In this document: positions 33,899-43,954 of the stretch, piece by piece
Position numbering within the stretch: position 1 is the first letter of the stretch
How the letters are laid out: each line of letters opens with the position of its first letter
NCBI RefSeq assembly: GCF_039908635.1
Contig: NZ_CP150918.1
Coordinates: forward strand, 496,001 to 560,000
Direction: 5' to 3'
From: Pseudomonas purpurea
GTDB taxonomy: Bacteria > Pseudomonadota > Gammaproteobacteria > Pseudomonadales > Pseudomonadaceae
Length of the DNA: 64,000 bases
Position numbers and translations under genes: made by a program
The notes under the pieces: model-generated
The model's database searches: none
What the model was told of the DNA's origin: nothing
The model's input: only the letters and a program-made list of their open reading frames with translations

Positions 33899-34243
33899 TC
33901 AAAAGGACGGTGCCCGGTTTGGCTCGATCCTGATAAAAGCGTCATTTTCCAGGTAAAAAATGAATGCCCTGTACGCCAGGTGCAAGTCGAATGCCGGGCA
34001 TTGTTCCCGTAGGTTGAGTACTACGGATTGCACATCGTCACACTGGACGACGTAGCGGTAATGGAGCTTTGAAATCGCCACCGGATTATCGTCGCCATCA
34101 TAATCATCGAAGCCATCGGGGTTTTCCACAATCGCTACGCAATCGAGGCCCCAGCGGCTTTTATCCACAGGCAAATAGAGGGCTGTTTGCCAGTCCAGCG
34201 TGTCTGCGTTTGCGAGCAGAGCCGACAATGTCTTGTAGTTCAT
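33899..34243 (-). CDS. Unknown small protein, T6SS immunity array
   Basis: 114 residues, acidic (IVENPDGFDDYDGDDNPVA), soluble, with two or three helices and a strand-rich middle. The start MNYKTLSALLANADTLDWQT resembles DUF7716-like proteins in my memory, but I do not assert it. It sits 27 bases upstream of the SUKH gene, in the same orientation, so it belongs to the same probable transcript. Confidence 0.5.
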   Translation of the reverse strand: MNYKTLSALLANADTLDWQTALYLPVDKSRWGLDCVAIVENPDGFDDYDGDDNPVAISKLHYRYVVQCDDVQSVVLNLREQCPAFDLHLAYRAFIFYLENDAFIRIEPNRAPSF

Positions 34244-34268
34244 GTGTAAACGCTCCCTGAGCCAGACA

Positions 34269-34697
34269 TCACGGGTTCCTGGTAAATACTTCTCCCGTTA
34301 GAGTGATCGCGCTGTGCTCGATCTTTACGGAGTGCAAGTTGTTGATGATGTGCCGCGGGTCATTTCCAGCCCCGAACAGGTAGTCAACGATATCAATGAA
34401 CAGATAGTCCAGAATCAATGCTTCGGCGATTGCAGCGTGCTCCCGAACGAGTGTGATGAAATCCGGGTACCCAATGGCCGCCAGTTCGGGGAGGTCTTCG
34501 TAGCCTTGCTGTTGGTCATCGGTGACGCAGTCATCGATGAACGAGTTTGCTTTGCTTTCGAAGCCGGGTTGTAGATCGTTTAGATCGACGCAAAGCTCGA
34601 ACGGTTTAGTCGCAAGCGTCGTGCTATGCCCAAAACCCATGCTCCTGTAGCTGACTGAGGATGAGTCGATGGCTTTTCCTTCCAAACGAAAAATCAC
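34269..34697 (-). CDS. Unknown small protein, T6SS immunity array
   Basis: 142 residues, no membrane segment or signal. Strands at the N-terminus (MIFRLEGKAIDSSSVSYRSM), then a helix-rich part with LVREHAAIAEALILDYLFID and a final strand. It is not recognised. It lies between DUF3349-like and DUF7716-like genes, and its only clue is this position. Confidence 0.5.
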   Translation of the reverse strand: MIFRLEGKAIDSSSVSYRSMGFGHSTTLATKPFELCVDLNDLQPGFESKANSFIDDCVTDDQQQGYEDLPELAAIGYPDFITLVREHAAIAEALILDYLFIDIVDYLFGAGNDPRHIINNLHSVKIEHSAITLTGEVFTRNP

Positions 34698-34740
34698 CCG
34701 TAATTCTCCTTGAGTGGCACTGAGGCGAGCCCCTGCGTCT

Positions 34741-35034
34741 TTAATCGTCGGTATTTTTCAAGCTGAAGCAGAGCTTTTCCAGCTTTTTTGTTACCTGCTC
34801 AATGGCCGATGGGCTGGGCCTTTTGGTGCTGACAGCCGCGTAGATGTCGTTAAGGACCACGTCCGAGTCTTTGGGGGTGAGGTTCGAAATCAGGTTCGCC
34901 AGATTCCGGTCAGAAAAATGCTCGTATAACACGGCAAGTAACGGGAGGTAATCGGCTTCGTCAATCCCTGTGGGGTACATGCCTTTAAGTAGGTCGAGTG
35001 CACCGACGGATGACGCATGTAATTCAGGGGGCAT
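34741..35034 (-). CDS. DUF3349-like small protein, T6SS immunity array
   Basis: 97 residues. The segment GMYPTGIDEADYLPLLAVLY, followed by FSDRNLANLISNL, is the core pattern of DUF3349, a short helical domain known mainly from actinobacteria. In this array it probably acts as an immunity protein or its partner. That role is an inference from context. The start ATG follows the intergenic 90 bases after the Imm22 gene. Confidence 0.6.
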   Translation of the reverse strand: MPPELHASSVGALDLLKGMYPTGIDEADYLPLLAVLYEHFSDRNLANLISNLTPKDSDVVLNDIYAAVSTKRPSPSAIEQVTKKLEKLCFSLKNTDD

Positions 35035-35124
35035 CTTTTTACCTTGGTATCAGGCTTGATTCGATTCTGAAGTTCAATAAGTGGGGCCAGACCGGTGTTT
35101 TCGAAGTGTAAATTCGTTAATGGT

Positions 35125-35517
35125 CTATTTCTCGCTGTATTTGAATTTTCCGACATGCAAGAACTGTTTGTCTCTAATGGTGTTTGTTTCTAGAGTGACA
35201 GGCGCCTCATGATCATAAATCAAGACTATTGTGTCTATGGTGACTGGGTGCAAATGAGCCGGTCTGCTATTAATCGCGCTCAAAAGCGCTGTGTCATAGG
35301 AACAGCCTGTAATGGCTTCTGCCAATGAGTACGTTGGTTTGATAATGTCTATTTCAATCAAGTCATCGTCTATGAAACCCAGCGAAAACGCACGAGTGAA
35401 CGCTGAGCCCAGAGAATCCCCGTCTTCGGAATAGGACGGACTCACGACTTCCTGCAGGGTTGTTATGTCCCAGTGTGTATTCGCAATCCAGATCGAGACG
35501 GTCTTGGTCACATTCAT
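35125..35517 (-). CDS. Immunity 22-like protein
   Basis: 130 residues. The opening KTVSIWIANTHWDITTLQEV, then SPSYSEDGDSLGSAFTRAFS and IDDDLIEIDI, matches the Imm22 family pattern: W-I-A/G-N near the start, an acidic segment, and a conserved D-D-L/F-I-E. Imm22 proteins are found in polymorphic toxin loci. It probably neutralises an effector delivered by the T6SS. It is followed by the DUF3349-like gene. Confidence 0.65.
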   Translation of the reverse strand: MNVTKTVSIWIANTHWDITTLQEVVSPSYSEDGDSLGSAFTRAFSLGFIDDDLIEIDIIKPTYSLAEAITGCSYDTALLSAINSRPAHLHPVTIDTIVLIYDHEAPVTLETNTIRDKQFLHVGKFKYSEK

Positions 35518-35607
35518 TTAACTCTCGGAGCGTCATTTGCTGTTTTGTATTCAGTCATGGTGATTACTTCTTAATCGTCCGCACCAATGGCTGGCAGATA
35601 AGGATGA

Positions 35608-36591
35608 TTAGCTAGCGGATAGATCGTTTGATTGTTGAGGGTTTACTTGTGTTGGTTCTATATCAATGAGCCGGGTTGTCGGGCCGTCCGGCCGCAGGCG
35701 CTCTGTTACCAATGTTGGCCAGCGCTTGCGGTTTCGGAGTTTTACAACGCTATAGGTGAAGTCATGGATGCTATTCATGGGTTGGAGAAAGACCGCGCAA
35801 ATCAACATGATTGCGCTGCCTAAATCCAGAAAGTTTTTTCCATCAGCGGCTTTATATTCGCTGGCGACAAAGTTCCATGTATTACGTAATACTTTTCCTG
35901 CGCTGTCAGCTATTTCTAGCTGGCCTTTAACAAAGGTATCTGACTCGCTATGGTGCCCGTTTTCATCGAACCATGGTCCGTTGTTCATGTAGGAACGCAA
36001 ATACTCCCAAAAACTCTCCTGTAATTTCAGGCTTTTAGCCATCGGCAATCCAAGGCTGATCAGTAGTTGTTTTTCAGGATGGCCAAAGCATTGAACCAGC
36101 ACCTCAAGAGATGCGTGACGAGTGCCGCCCGTATAAGGTCCTACCATTTCAAACTCGTAAGCAGCTGCTGCGATGCCGTCCCAGGGAGTATGGTACAAGT
36201 CGCCATCGTGCTGAAAGTAAACTTCACGGGTTCGGCGGTTGAAAAGAATCGGAGGGGGGAGAGGGCGGAATACTTCCCAAAGAAAAGGGACTATAAATAG
36301 TAATGCAGCTACAAGCGCTGTCATTAATGCAGGTTGAAGTTTTCCATCTAGTAAAACTAGAAAGGCTAGTACAGCAAACCCTAATCCACCCACACCGGCT
36401 AGTGCGCCGGTGAGCATCCCCCGATATGTCCCGTCGCTGGATGCAATTGTCAAGTAGTGTTCTTTATGTTCCTCTATATCAAATAAACTCATTGGTGGCT
36501 GACCGGTGGGTTCATATGCATGAAGGATTGCACTCGGATTATTGCCACTGAGTTTCTCAGACAGCAGAGCACGTAACTTATTCAGACTCAT
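35608..36591 (-). CDS. DUF6708-like membrane protein
   Basis: 327 residues. There are two hydrophobic segments near 60-110 (GALAGVGGLGFAVLAFLVLL, and then ALMTALVAALLFIVPFLW), followed by a soluble domain in which PPILFNRRTREVYFQHDGDL is the DUF6708 signature (a generic PPxxFNRxTG/R). Homologues are encoded after BTH_I2691-type T6SS effectors and are regarded as immunity proteins. It diverges strongly from its three neighbours. The 123 bases upstream before the next gene look like decayed coding sequence, but I could not assign it. Confidence 0.65.
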   Translation of the reverse strand: MSLNKLRALLSEKLSGNNPSAILHAYEPTGQPPMSLFDIEEHKEHYLTIASSDGTYRGMLTGALAGVGGLGFAVLAFLVLLDGKLQPALMTALVAALLFIVPFLWEVFRPLPPPILFNRRTREVYFQHDGDLYHTPWDGIAAAAYEFEMVGPYTGGTRHASLEVLVQCFGHPEKQLLISLGLPMAKSLKLQESFWEYLRSYMNNGPWFDENGHHSESDTFVKGQLEIADSAGKVLRNTWNFVASEYKAADGKNFLDLGSAIMLICAVFLQPMNSIHDFTYSVVKLRNRKRWPTLVTERLRPDGPTTRLIDIEPTQVNPQQSNDLSAS

Positions 36592-36714
36592 GGGTCAGCT
36601 CAGGTCCGCTGGAAAGCAAGCGTTCAATTTTTTGCCTTGGCAGGCATCCAAAGAACAGGAAGTCTTCGATTTAATCGTCATACAGGATGCCTTTCAGTCG
36701 AGTAGCTCTAACCA

Positions 36715-37968
36715 TCAACCACGGTGCACATTGTCATAATCGTCCGCTTTGGGCGTCGAATGAATGCCTTTGGCTTCTTGCGTGCGGTAGTAGGTTTCGA
36801 TGCTCAGGGTCGGGTCTATTCTGGCTCTCAGGATGCACGGTTGATTTTGCCACTGATATTTAAGATTACCTTTCATCATGGCGGATCTTTCGGTGCGTTC
36901 CCAGACCTGGTATTTCAAGTCGCGCCAGCGGCGTGGCGGGCGCTTGGTGAGTTTGTCATGAGCAGCGGTGGTTGGGTCGAGATGGCGGAATTGCTCAAGG
37001 ATCGGTAACTCCGGCAATGGCTGGCTCACGTCCATGTAACGCTGCAAGGTGTCCCAGAAGGCCAGGCACTCTTCGCGATTCATGCCCAGCGATTGGACCT
37101 TGGCGCCCAAGAATACTTCGAAGTCGCTGTAACGGTGATGCAGCCAGATAGCCATGCAACTGCTGCCGTGAGGGCCAGGGCGAAACTCCATGGTGGTATC
37201 GAATTCGTAGAACGGTGCGGTGAAAGGTGTGCGGAAGCGGTGGGCGACGGTGAGCATGCCGGTTTGTCGATTGAACTCGCTGCCGTCGTGTACAAACACA
37301 CGGAAATACAGGCCCGTTACATAGTCCCAACCGATTACGCCCATGAATACGGTAATTGCCATGGCGGCAGTACCGATGAAGTGGATATTTCCATGAGCGG
37401 GATTACCGTAGTCGGCGATAGAGGCTATCAGGCATAGGGTTACGCCTATTCCCGTCTGGATCAGGTAATACTTGATGTTCGGTTCTTTTTGGCCGGTGAA
37501 CCAAATGCTCAGTCCTATCATGGCGACAGACACTAAGCTCATCAACATCAGAGCGTAGACGCCCAGATTTTTACCGTAGGCTTCTAAAAGCCTGTCAACA
37601 AAACTCCCTAGTGGGTCGGCAAGGACCATAGACCATATAAACCAAGGAATAAAGGCAAGAGATGTCCATTTAAGAAAAATGAGCAGCAGCAAAATTTTAT
37701 TGAAGTTCTCAAAGCGCCAGCGTTGATGATTGATGTAAATATCATTACAGGTCGCTGAGTCAGCAACATCAACTACTTTGGCTTGGAGTTGAACATTTAC
37801 ATCTTGCCAGGGTTCCCGATTGGCATAGTGTCCCCAATGAAGAACAGTACGCATCCAACCAGAGCGGTTGGCATCCTCAGGCCACTTATGGGGAGGTTGC
37901 GCAGGAACCGCTCCGCTGTTGAATGCAGCGAGGCCATAATTTATGGGGGGATTTGTCGCAGCGTTCAT
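36715..37968 (-). CDS. DUF6708-like membrane protein, second type
   Basis: 417 residues with four hydrophobic segments (residues 90-110, 125-160, 170-190 and 200-225) and a soluble C-terminus with FRTPFTAPFYEFDTTMEFRP and AIWLHHRYSDFEVFLGAKVQ. The segment FWDTLQRYMDVSQPLPELPI, followed by LEQFRHLDPTTAAHDK, parallels FFQNFMDVSRPLPDLPL of the next two genes, so it is of the same family though only distantly related. A likely immunity protein for the neighbouring effector. Confidence 0.65.
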   Translation of the reverse strand: MNAATNPPINYGLAAFNSGAVPAQPPHKWPEDANRSGWMRTVLHWGHYANREPWQDVNVQLQAKVVDVADSATCNDIYINHQRWRFENFNKILLLLIFLKWTSLAFIPWFIWSMVLADPLGSFVDRLLEAYGKNLGVYALMLMSLVSVAMIGLSIWFTGQKEPNIKYYLIQTGIGVTLCLIASIADYGNPAHGNIHFIGTAAMAITVFMGVIGWDYVTGLYFRVFVHDGSEFNRQTGMLTVAHRFRTPFTAPFYEFDTTMEFRPGPHGSSCMAIWLHHRYSDFEVFLGAKVQSLGMNREECLAFWDTLQRYMDVSQPLPELPILEQFRHLDPTTAAHDKLTKRPPRRWRDLKYQVWERTERSAMMKGNLKYQWQNQPCILRARIDPTLSIETYYRTQEAKGIHSTPKADDYDNVHRG

Positions 37969-38019
37969 ATCTTGAAAGACCGTATTATTCTCAGCCAGCA
38001 GGGCATGTTATTGGCTTCA

Positions 38020-39077
38020 TTAATCACTGTAGTTCACATGCTGAGCCATTAAGTTGGGGCGGGACAGGGTATCAATGGCGTCAATGCGCCCCAGCATTTC
38101 CTTGACCTTGGTCTTGAACGTTTCGTCGTCCATGTCGATCCAGTAACGGGATTGGCGTCCGCTGGCACGGTCGGCTTCGGCACTCACCGGGTCGAGATGG
38201 CGGTGGGGTTCATAGAGAGGCAGGTCCGGCAGTGGACGGCTGACATCCATGAAGTTCTGGAAAAAATCCCATAATGCGCAGGGCTTTTGCTCGGTGTTGT
38301 CAGGTGTGATCAGGCTATTGAAGTTAATGCGGATGTCCCGGTAACGATGAATCAAAAAAAGTCCGATCATGGGCAGGCCCTGGCGGTCCGGGGTCGTGAC
38401 GAGGTAGGCATCGAACTCGTAGAACGGTGCGATGTGTTCGCCGATGACTCCTGTTTTTTTGAAGTTTTTATAATCAAACACGGTAACCAGACCGGTACGA
38501 CGATTCAGCTCCCAAAGTGGACCTTTGGGTGGACGGAACCAAACTTTCGGGAAATAGTTAATGACGATATGCCCAACGCCCCAGCAGAACAAGGGGAGAA
38601 AAAAAATGGCCAAAATCCCATCATGAGTACTTCAAGGAAACCCAGCTTTATGTATGAGTCTCTTGATGCAATGTAGAGGCCTAGGCTAACAATTGTATAC
38701 AGAGGGGCGGCTATAAAAAATATACCTTTTCCCGCCGTGGCCAGATATATCCAGAGCTTTGAACTTATAGGGAGTTGAGCCAGACGAAAGCGCTCATGAT
38801 CATACTTTTGATGTAACTCGACGCCTTCAAATGTTGGCGGTACATAGGTGCCGTTGGCCTTTTTTTCTTCCTTTTCCTTTTTTACCTGCTCCCAAAAGCG
38901 CATGTCGTCGGGTGTCGGGTCTTCCATGATGCAGCTTGGGGCAACATCTTGAGTATTGCCCCAAGGCAGGCGCGTACCAGAAAATTTACTGAACCAACTG
39001 CGCTCCGCCGACTCCGCTTGATCGGGGATGTCGGCGGGGCAGTAAGTTGTAATTCCGTAATGAGAAGGCTTCGTCAA
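38020..39077 (-). pseudogene. DUF6708 paralogue, frameshifted as read
   Basis: The N-terminal half (SKFSGTRLPWGNTQDVAPSC) and the C-terminal half (FPKVWFRPPKGPLWELNRRT onward) lie in different frames. They meet at a run of eight A (38599-38606, T on the coding strand). One base more or two fewer restores WPFFFLPLFCWG, as in the intact neighbour. The start overlaps the neighbour stop as ATGA. The C-terminal 190 residues are nearly identical to the neighbour while the N-terminal 150 differ more, which suggests gene conversion. The shift may be slippage, true decay or a sequencing error. Confidence 0.75.
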
Positions 39078-40144
39078 TCGCTGTAGTCCACATGCTGAGC
39101 CATTAAGTTGGGGCGGGACAGGGTATCAATGGCGTCAATGCGCCCCAGCATTTCCTTGACCTTGGTCTTGAACGTTTCGTCGTCCATGTCGATCCAGTAA
39201 CGGGGTTGACGTCCGCTGGCTCGGTCGGCTTCGGCACTTACCGGGTCGAGATGGCGGTGGGGTTCATAGAGAGGCAGGTCTGGCAGTGGACGGCTGACAT
39301 CCATGAAATTCTGGAAAAAATCCCATAATGCGCAGGGCTTTTGCTCGGTGTTGTCAGGTGTGATCAGGCTATTGAAGTTGATGCGGATGTCCCGGTAACG
39401 ATGAATCAAAAAAAGTCCGATCATGGGCAGGCCCTGACGGTCCGGGGTCGTGACGAGATAGGCATCGAACTCGTAGAACGGTGCGATGTGCTCGCCGATG
39501 ACACCTGTTTTTTTGAAGTTTTTATAATCAAAGACGGTAACCAGGCCAGTACGACGATTCAGCTCCCAAAGTGGTCCTTTGGGTGGACGGAACCAAACTT
39601 TCGGGAAATAGCTAATGACGGTATGTCCAACGCCCCAGCAGAACAAGGGTAGAAACGTGAATGGCCAAAACCCAGACATGAACAGTTCAAAGAAGCCATA
39701 TTTTATGTCTGAACTTCTAGAGGCGATATGCATTCCTAGGCTAACTAGTGCATATAGCGGAGTCATTATGAAAAAAGTGATTTTTCCAACTATGGTTAAA
39801 TATAGCCATAGTTTTGAGCTTATTGGTAGTTGGGCCAGTCGAAAACGCTCGTGATCGAATTTTTGATGCAGGTTCACTCCGTCGAATGTTGGTTTTGTAT
39901 ATGTATTGCTTGCTTTTTCCTCTTCTGCTTTTTTTTTGGCCTGTTCCCAAAAGCGCATGTCATTGGGCGTGGGATCTTCCATGATGCAACGTGGGGCTAC
40001 ATTTTGAGTATTGCCCCAGGGTAGGCGTGTGCCAGAAAATGTATCTAACCAACTGCGTTTGACAGAGGTTGGTTGTTTTGGGACTCTTTCATGTTGGAAT
40101 GCATCATGTTCATAGTAAGTTAAAGCTTGGTTGATTTTATCCAT
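39074..40144 (-). CDS. DUF6708 membrane protein, probable immunity to adjacent effector
   Basis: 356 residues. An N-terminal soluble part (SGTRLPWGNTQNVAPRCIME) precedes two or three hydrophobic segments at about 118-145 and 155-190, and then the DUF6708 domain with FRPPKGPLWELNRRTGLVTV, PFYEFDAYLVTTPDRQGLPM and FFQNFMDVSRPLPDLPLYEP. Its start overlaps the effector stop (TAATG), so it is translated with the effector, as expected of a cognate immunity protein. It is the best candidate for that role. Confidence 0.72.
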   Translation of the reverse strand: MDKINQALTYYEHDAFQHERVPKQPTSVKRSWLDTFSGTRLPWGNTQNVAPRCIMEDPTPNDMRFWEQAKKKAEEEKASNTYTKPTFDGVNLHQKFDHERFRLAQLPISSKLWLYLTIVGKITFFIMTPLYALVSLGMHIASRSSDIKYGFFELFMSGFWPFTFLPLFCWGVGHTVISYFPKVWFRPPKGPLWELNRRTGLVTVFDYKNFKKTGVIGEHIAPFYEFDAYLVTTPDRQGLPMIGLFLIHRYRDIRINFNSLITPDNTEQKPCALWDFFQNFMDVSRPLPDLPLYEPHRHLDPVSAEADRASGRQPRYWIDMDDETFKTKVKEMLGRIDAIDTLSRPNLMAQHVDYSD

Positions 40145-43100
40145 TAGTTTGGCGCCTTGTGGGTCTGTTCATCCGCCCAAAAAGGCCGGCCAGTCATGTT
40201 GAAGTCTGAAGCTCTGTAGATCGAACTATACTGAGCGGGGTCTTTCACTGAGGGAGCAGGGAAATATAGGTTCTCACCATTTCCGCTAAGCATGAACTGT
40301 GCTCGTACTGCCCATTGGGTATTGCGGCTACTACTGCCCGGATTTGCGGGGGCAGTGGAAGTAGGGGGCGGGGCAAAAAATAATTCAAGTGCGTCACTGT
40401 AGAGGCGCTGAGCCTGAGCCACGGCGGGTGTCTTAGGTGCAATGGTGTCGGTGCGATAGGGGGACCCTTTGATGCTGTAATGCGTGACTTGCTCGCACAG
40501 GCGACAGTCGGCAGTGATGCTCATGCTGCCAAGACTTCCCAGCAAGCCAGGCAGGCGGCTTTCCAGACGAATCAGGGTGCCAGCACTGCGTATTTCGTAG
40601 GGTACGCTGGCATTGACATCCAGTTTTGCACCGGGTTGATACTCAGGATTGGCGCGGATCGAGATGCCGATGCCAGACATAAGCCCTATCAGGCGATAGA
40701 AGGCTTCGTGGGGATCTCGTAGATGTACAGAAGGGGTTCCGCCTCCCGGACCGAAAGGCCCATTGCTCATCCAGTCATCCAGCGGTGTGCTACTGAGCCA
40801 AAACACCAGGGCCGGCGCCAATACCAATCAATAGAAGGCTTAACCAGCCTAGTGGTTGCATACCTAGGAACGACATCGCCACGCCACTGAATACACCGGA
40901 AGTGACTCCAGCCAAGGCTCCACCAGCCATTAACAAGTAGCCATACATGGCTTTGTCATTCCATTGCCAAGCATATATGGCATCGTATATGTTCAGAAAG
41001 GCAAAGACTGTTCCAGAGACTAGTTGGCCAATAAGGCGGGCGGTAACCTTTTCAACCAATCTCTTTCCCAAGGCCTCACCAAAACCGGTACTGAATCTAC
41101 CCTTAGGAATAATGTAGATAGGTTCTCGTGCGGCAGCTAAGGCTGACTGAGAGCCCATCACTTTAACGGTCAGCGCTTCCATGGCAATTATGAGGTCAAG
41201 GCCAGCGCCGGCAACTCCGCCTACAACTCGGAACATGTTTTTTTCCCGCAAGCTTTGTGTCCATGCTTGTGTTTCATTCCCCACATTCCATATCTCCAAC
41301 ATCAATACTGCGATGCAGACAGGGCTGGAACCAAGAACCTTTTGGGCAGTTGCAAGTGTTTTGTGTCTTTTGATCACCGTATTCAAGGCATTGTCTGCGG
41401 CCTTGGCTGCATCGTCAGCGCTGTTGGCCGCGGATTTGGCTTGCTTGTTGGTGGCCTGCTCTTTGTTCATATTGCTGGTCAATTTCGCTGTGACATGGTC
41501 GCGGGGAAGAACCAGAACTTTATGGGTTGCTGTTTCCACACCGTCAGCGGGCATGCGTTTGCGATCGGTACTGCCCAGTAACTTGCCATTTTTATCCAGG
41601 TACTCGCCATACAGTGTCTTGGGCGTCGTTTCTGGTGCCGGTAGGTCTTCCAGGCCAAACACATAGTATTTTTGAGTAACTTTGCCTCGGCTCATGAAGT
41701 AAGCCGCCCCAAAGGCATCGGGTAGCATACTGCGTAATTGTTGTACGCCTATGGAGTGCAATTGCACGGTCACGGGTTTGGCTTTGCTGGCTAAACGCTT
41801 GCGGAGGCTTTCCAGGCGATCATTGGACTCTGTACTGGTTTTTTTGCGGGCCTTGGCTTCATCTGCGGCCAGGTCGGCAGCTGCCTGGGGGGCTTCGATT
41901 GCTTTGACGGCCAGATTCACGGCGCCCTGCAGGTTTTCAAAAATACTGACCAGCGCACCGGTGACAGCCTTGCCCTTGGTAGTCAGGTAACTGTTGAGAC
42001 TGGCCCCGGCCAACAGATTGGCCACGTCCAGGCTGTCCTCGGTTTTTTGTTGGGCGATGGCAGGTGCTGGCTTTTTCTCGTTTTTAGCCAACTCTGTGGC
42101 GCGGAAGCGACCATCGCCCGTGTTTTCATCCTCTTTGGTGGGTACTTGGTAGGGAGCGTCAGTGGTTTGCTCGTCGCATTCAGGCCAAAGCATGACGTGC
42201 AGCGGAGACTTTTTATCACTGGCAATTTTTCCAATGAACTTTTGTCCTTCGCTGGCAGTGGGGCTGTAGAGGCTGACCCCACTGACTGCGTCGACCACAT
42301 CTCCGCTTGGGGCCAGCGGGTCAAGACGCGCAGGCGGTATGGCGATGGCGGCAATCGTCTGGCTGATGCAGAACAGTGCGCAGGCGTACTCAAAATCATC
42401 CAGGCTGAAATGGTCGGCCAGTGTCTGTTGGGTGCTCGCCTGCTGCAGACTCTCGGTCAACAAGTCCTGAGCTGTGTTCATGTGTTGCCACACCATGGCA
42501 CGCTCTACGGTGGCGGTGCAGCGGTTGATATCTTGCTTGCCGCTGGCGCTGAGTTTTTCCATGCTGGCGTGCAGCGGGTTGGCCGCGCCCGAAATGTTGC
42601 GAGGGACTACCAGTTGTTGCACCAGCAGGGCGCTGGCATGGTTGACCTGGCGCGCAGCGTGGCGAGCGCACAAGAGCAGCAGGTGCGGATGGGTTTTGAT
42701 GCGATTCTGCAGGTAGCGCAAGCGATAGCGTGAGTCATCCAGCAGTACACCGCAGACTTGTCGTTCTCGGGCTTTAGTCAGTACATCGGTAGTGCTTGGA
42801 TGAGCCAGCCACAGATCGGGTTTTTTTGCGGGAGGGTCATCCTTTTTCTCTTCCGTCGGTTTGGGCACAGGCAACGAGTTTTCCAAGGTGTCGGCTACGG
42901 CCGTCACTTCCAGTGTTGCGGTAGCTTTGGGAGAGGTCCCCTTGGCGCACTCAATCAGAAAATCCTTGGCTTCCTGACCGGCCTTGACCGGGAACTGTCC
43001 GTCGAGGCTGAACAGGTGTTGGGCCGGGTGATCGAGCATGTACTCGTAAGCAGGGCTACGGGGGCGTTGAGGTGCTACCACAGTGAGCGGGAAAACACTC

Positions 43101-43954
43101 AGGTCAAGGTTGCGTCTGACGACTGTGACTTGGGCCACGGAGGTCTGATTGGCACGGTCACGAACATCAAAGTTCGAAAATGCCTGCAGCATGGCCTGGC
43201 CGTCTGGCTTGCCTTTGTAGAGGTCTTTGAACCGGGCATTTGAACAGCTCAGATCAGGGTTTCGGCAGCGTTGGTCACGTGCCTTGGCATCTTGTTCAAG
43301 GTGTCGCAGGCGTGGTGCGTTGAGTTGTATTTCGGAGAAACACAACTGCAGGTCCATAACACGCTGATTGTTCCAGATTGCAGGGAGCCAGATATCTTCC
43401 AGGGGTTGCCCGGTGGCTTGGCGATTCCCGGTTTTGAAACCATTGCCTTGACGGTATTGAGCAACATCAATGTCATGGTAAGTGGTTTTGCCTTCCTCAA
43501 TCCGCACCTCCAGTTCACGCCACAGCTTCTTCTGGTAAAAGGCGTAGATGAAGCCAGTTCTGGCAAGAACCGGAGCGCCGAGGTCGTAGCTGCTTTTCGA
43601 GCCCGGCAGCGCGACGAATGGAAGTACGGGAACCAACTGGTTCCATTGTGCATCTGCCTGGCGTGGACTTGCCCGTACATTCTTGAGCAGTGGCAGACGA
43701 ATCGGCTTGCCTGTGCTTGAGGTGATTTCCAGCCATAGATTGCGAGTGGCTTGGCCGGCGCAATCCCAGACATGCAACACACTGCTGCACAGGTCTTTTT
43801 CCAAGGGTTCGGGTTTACCCTTGAGCTCCTTGTTGGCCTCATCGCACAGGACGATTTTCTGGCCAGCGGGATGGTCCTTTCCAATCACCTGAACGATCAG
43901 TTTTCCAGCTTCGCAAGCCGGGCCGGAGCTCAAACTCCCAACGGGTGCGCTCAT
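40144..43954 (-). CDS. Large T6SS membrane effector, BTH_I2691/VasX-like, frameshifted as read
   Basis: The frame from 43954 to about 40810 gives 1,050 residues. A second frame supplies the last 220. A GGG run at 40809-40811 is the junction: removing one base joins LLIGIGAG to LVFWLSSTPLDDW. The corrected protein is about 1,269 residues, the size of this effector class. The N-terminus (GSLSSGPACEAGKLIVQVIG) fits the VasX-type N-terminal region. A coiled-coil stretch rich in Ala/Lys is near 870. Several hydrophobic segments (GTVFAFLNIYDAIYAW, then GYLLMAGGALAGVTSGVFSG) suggest membrane insertion. It is preceded by vgrG and DUF4123 genes and followed by DUF6708 immunity candidates. Confidence 0.8.
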
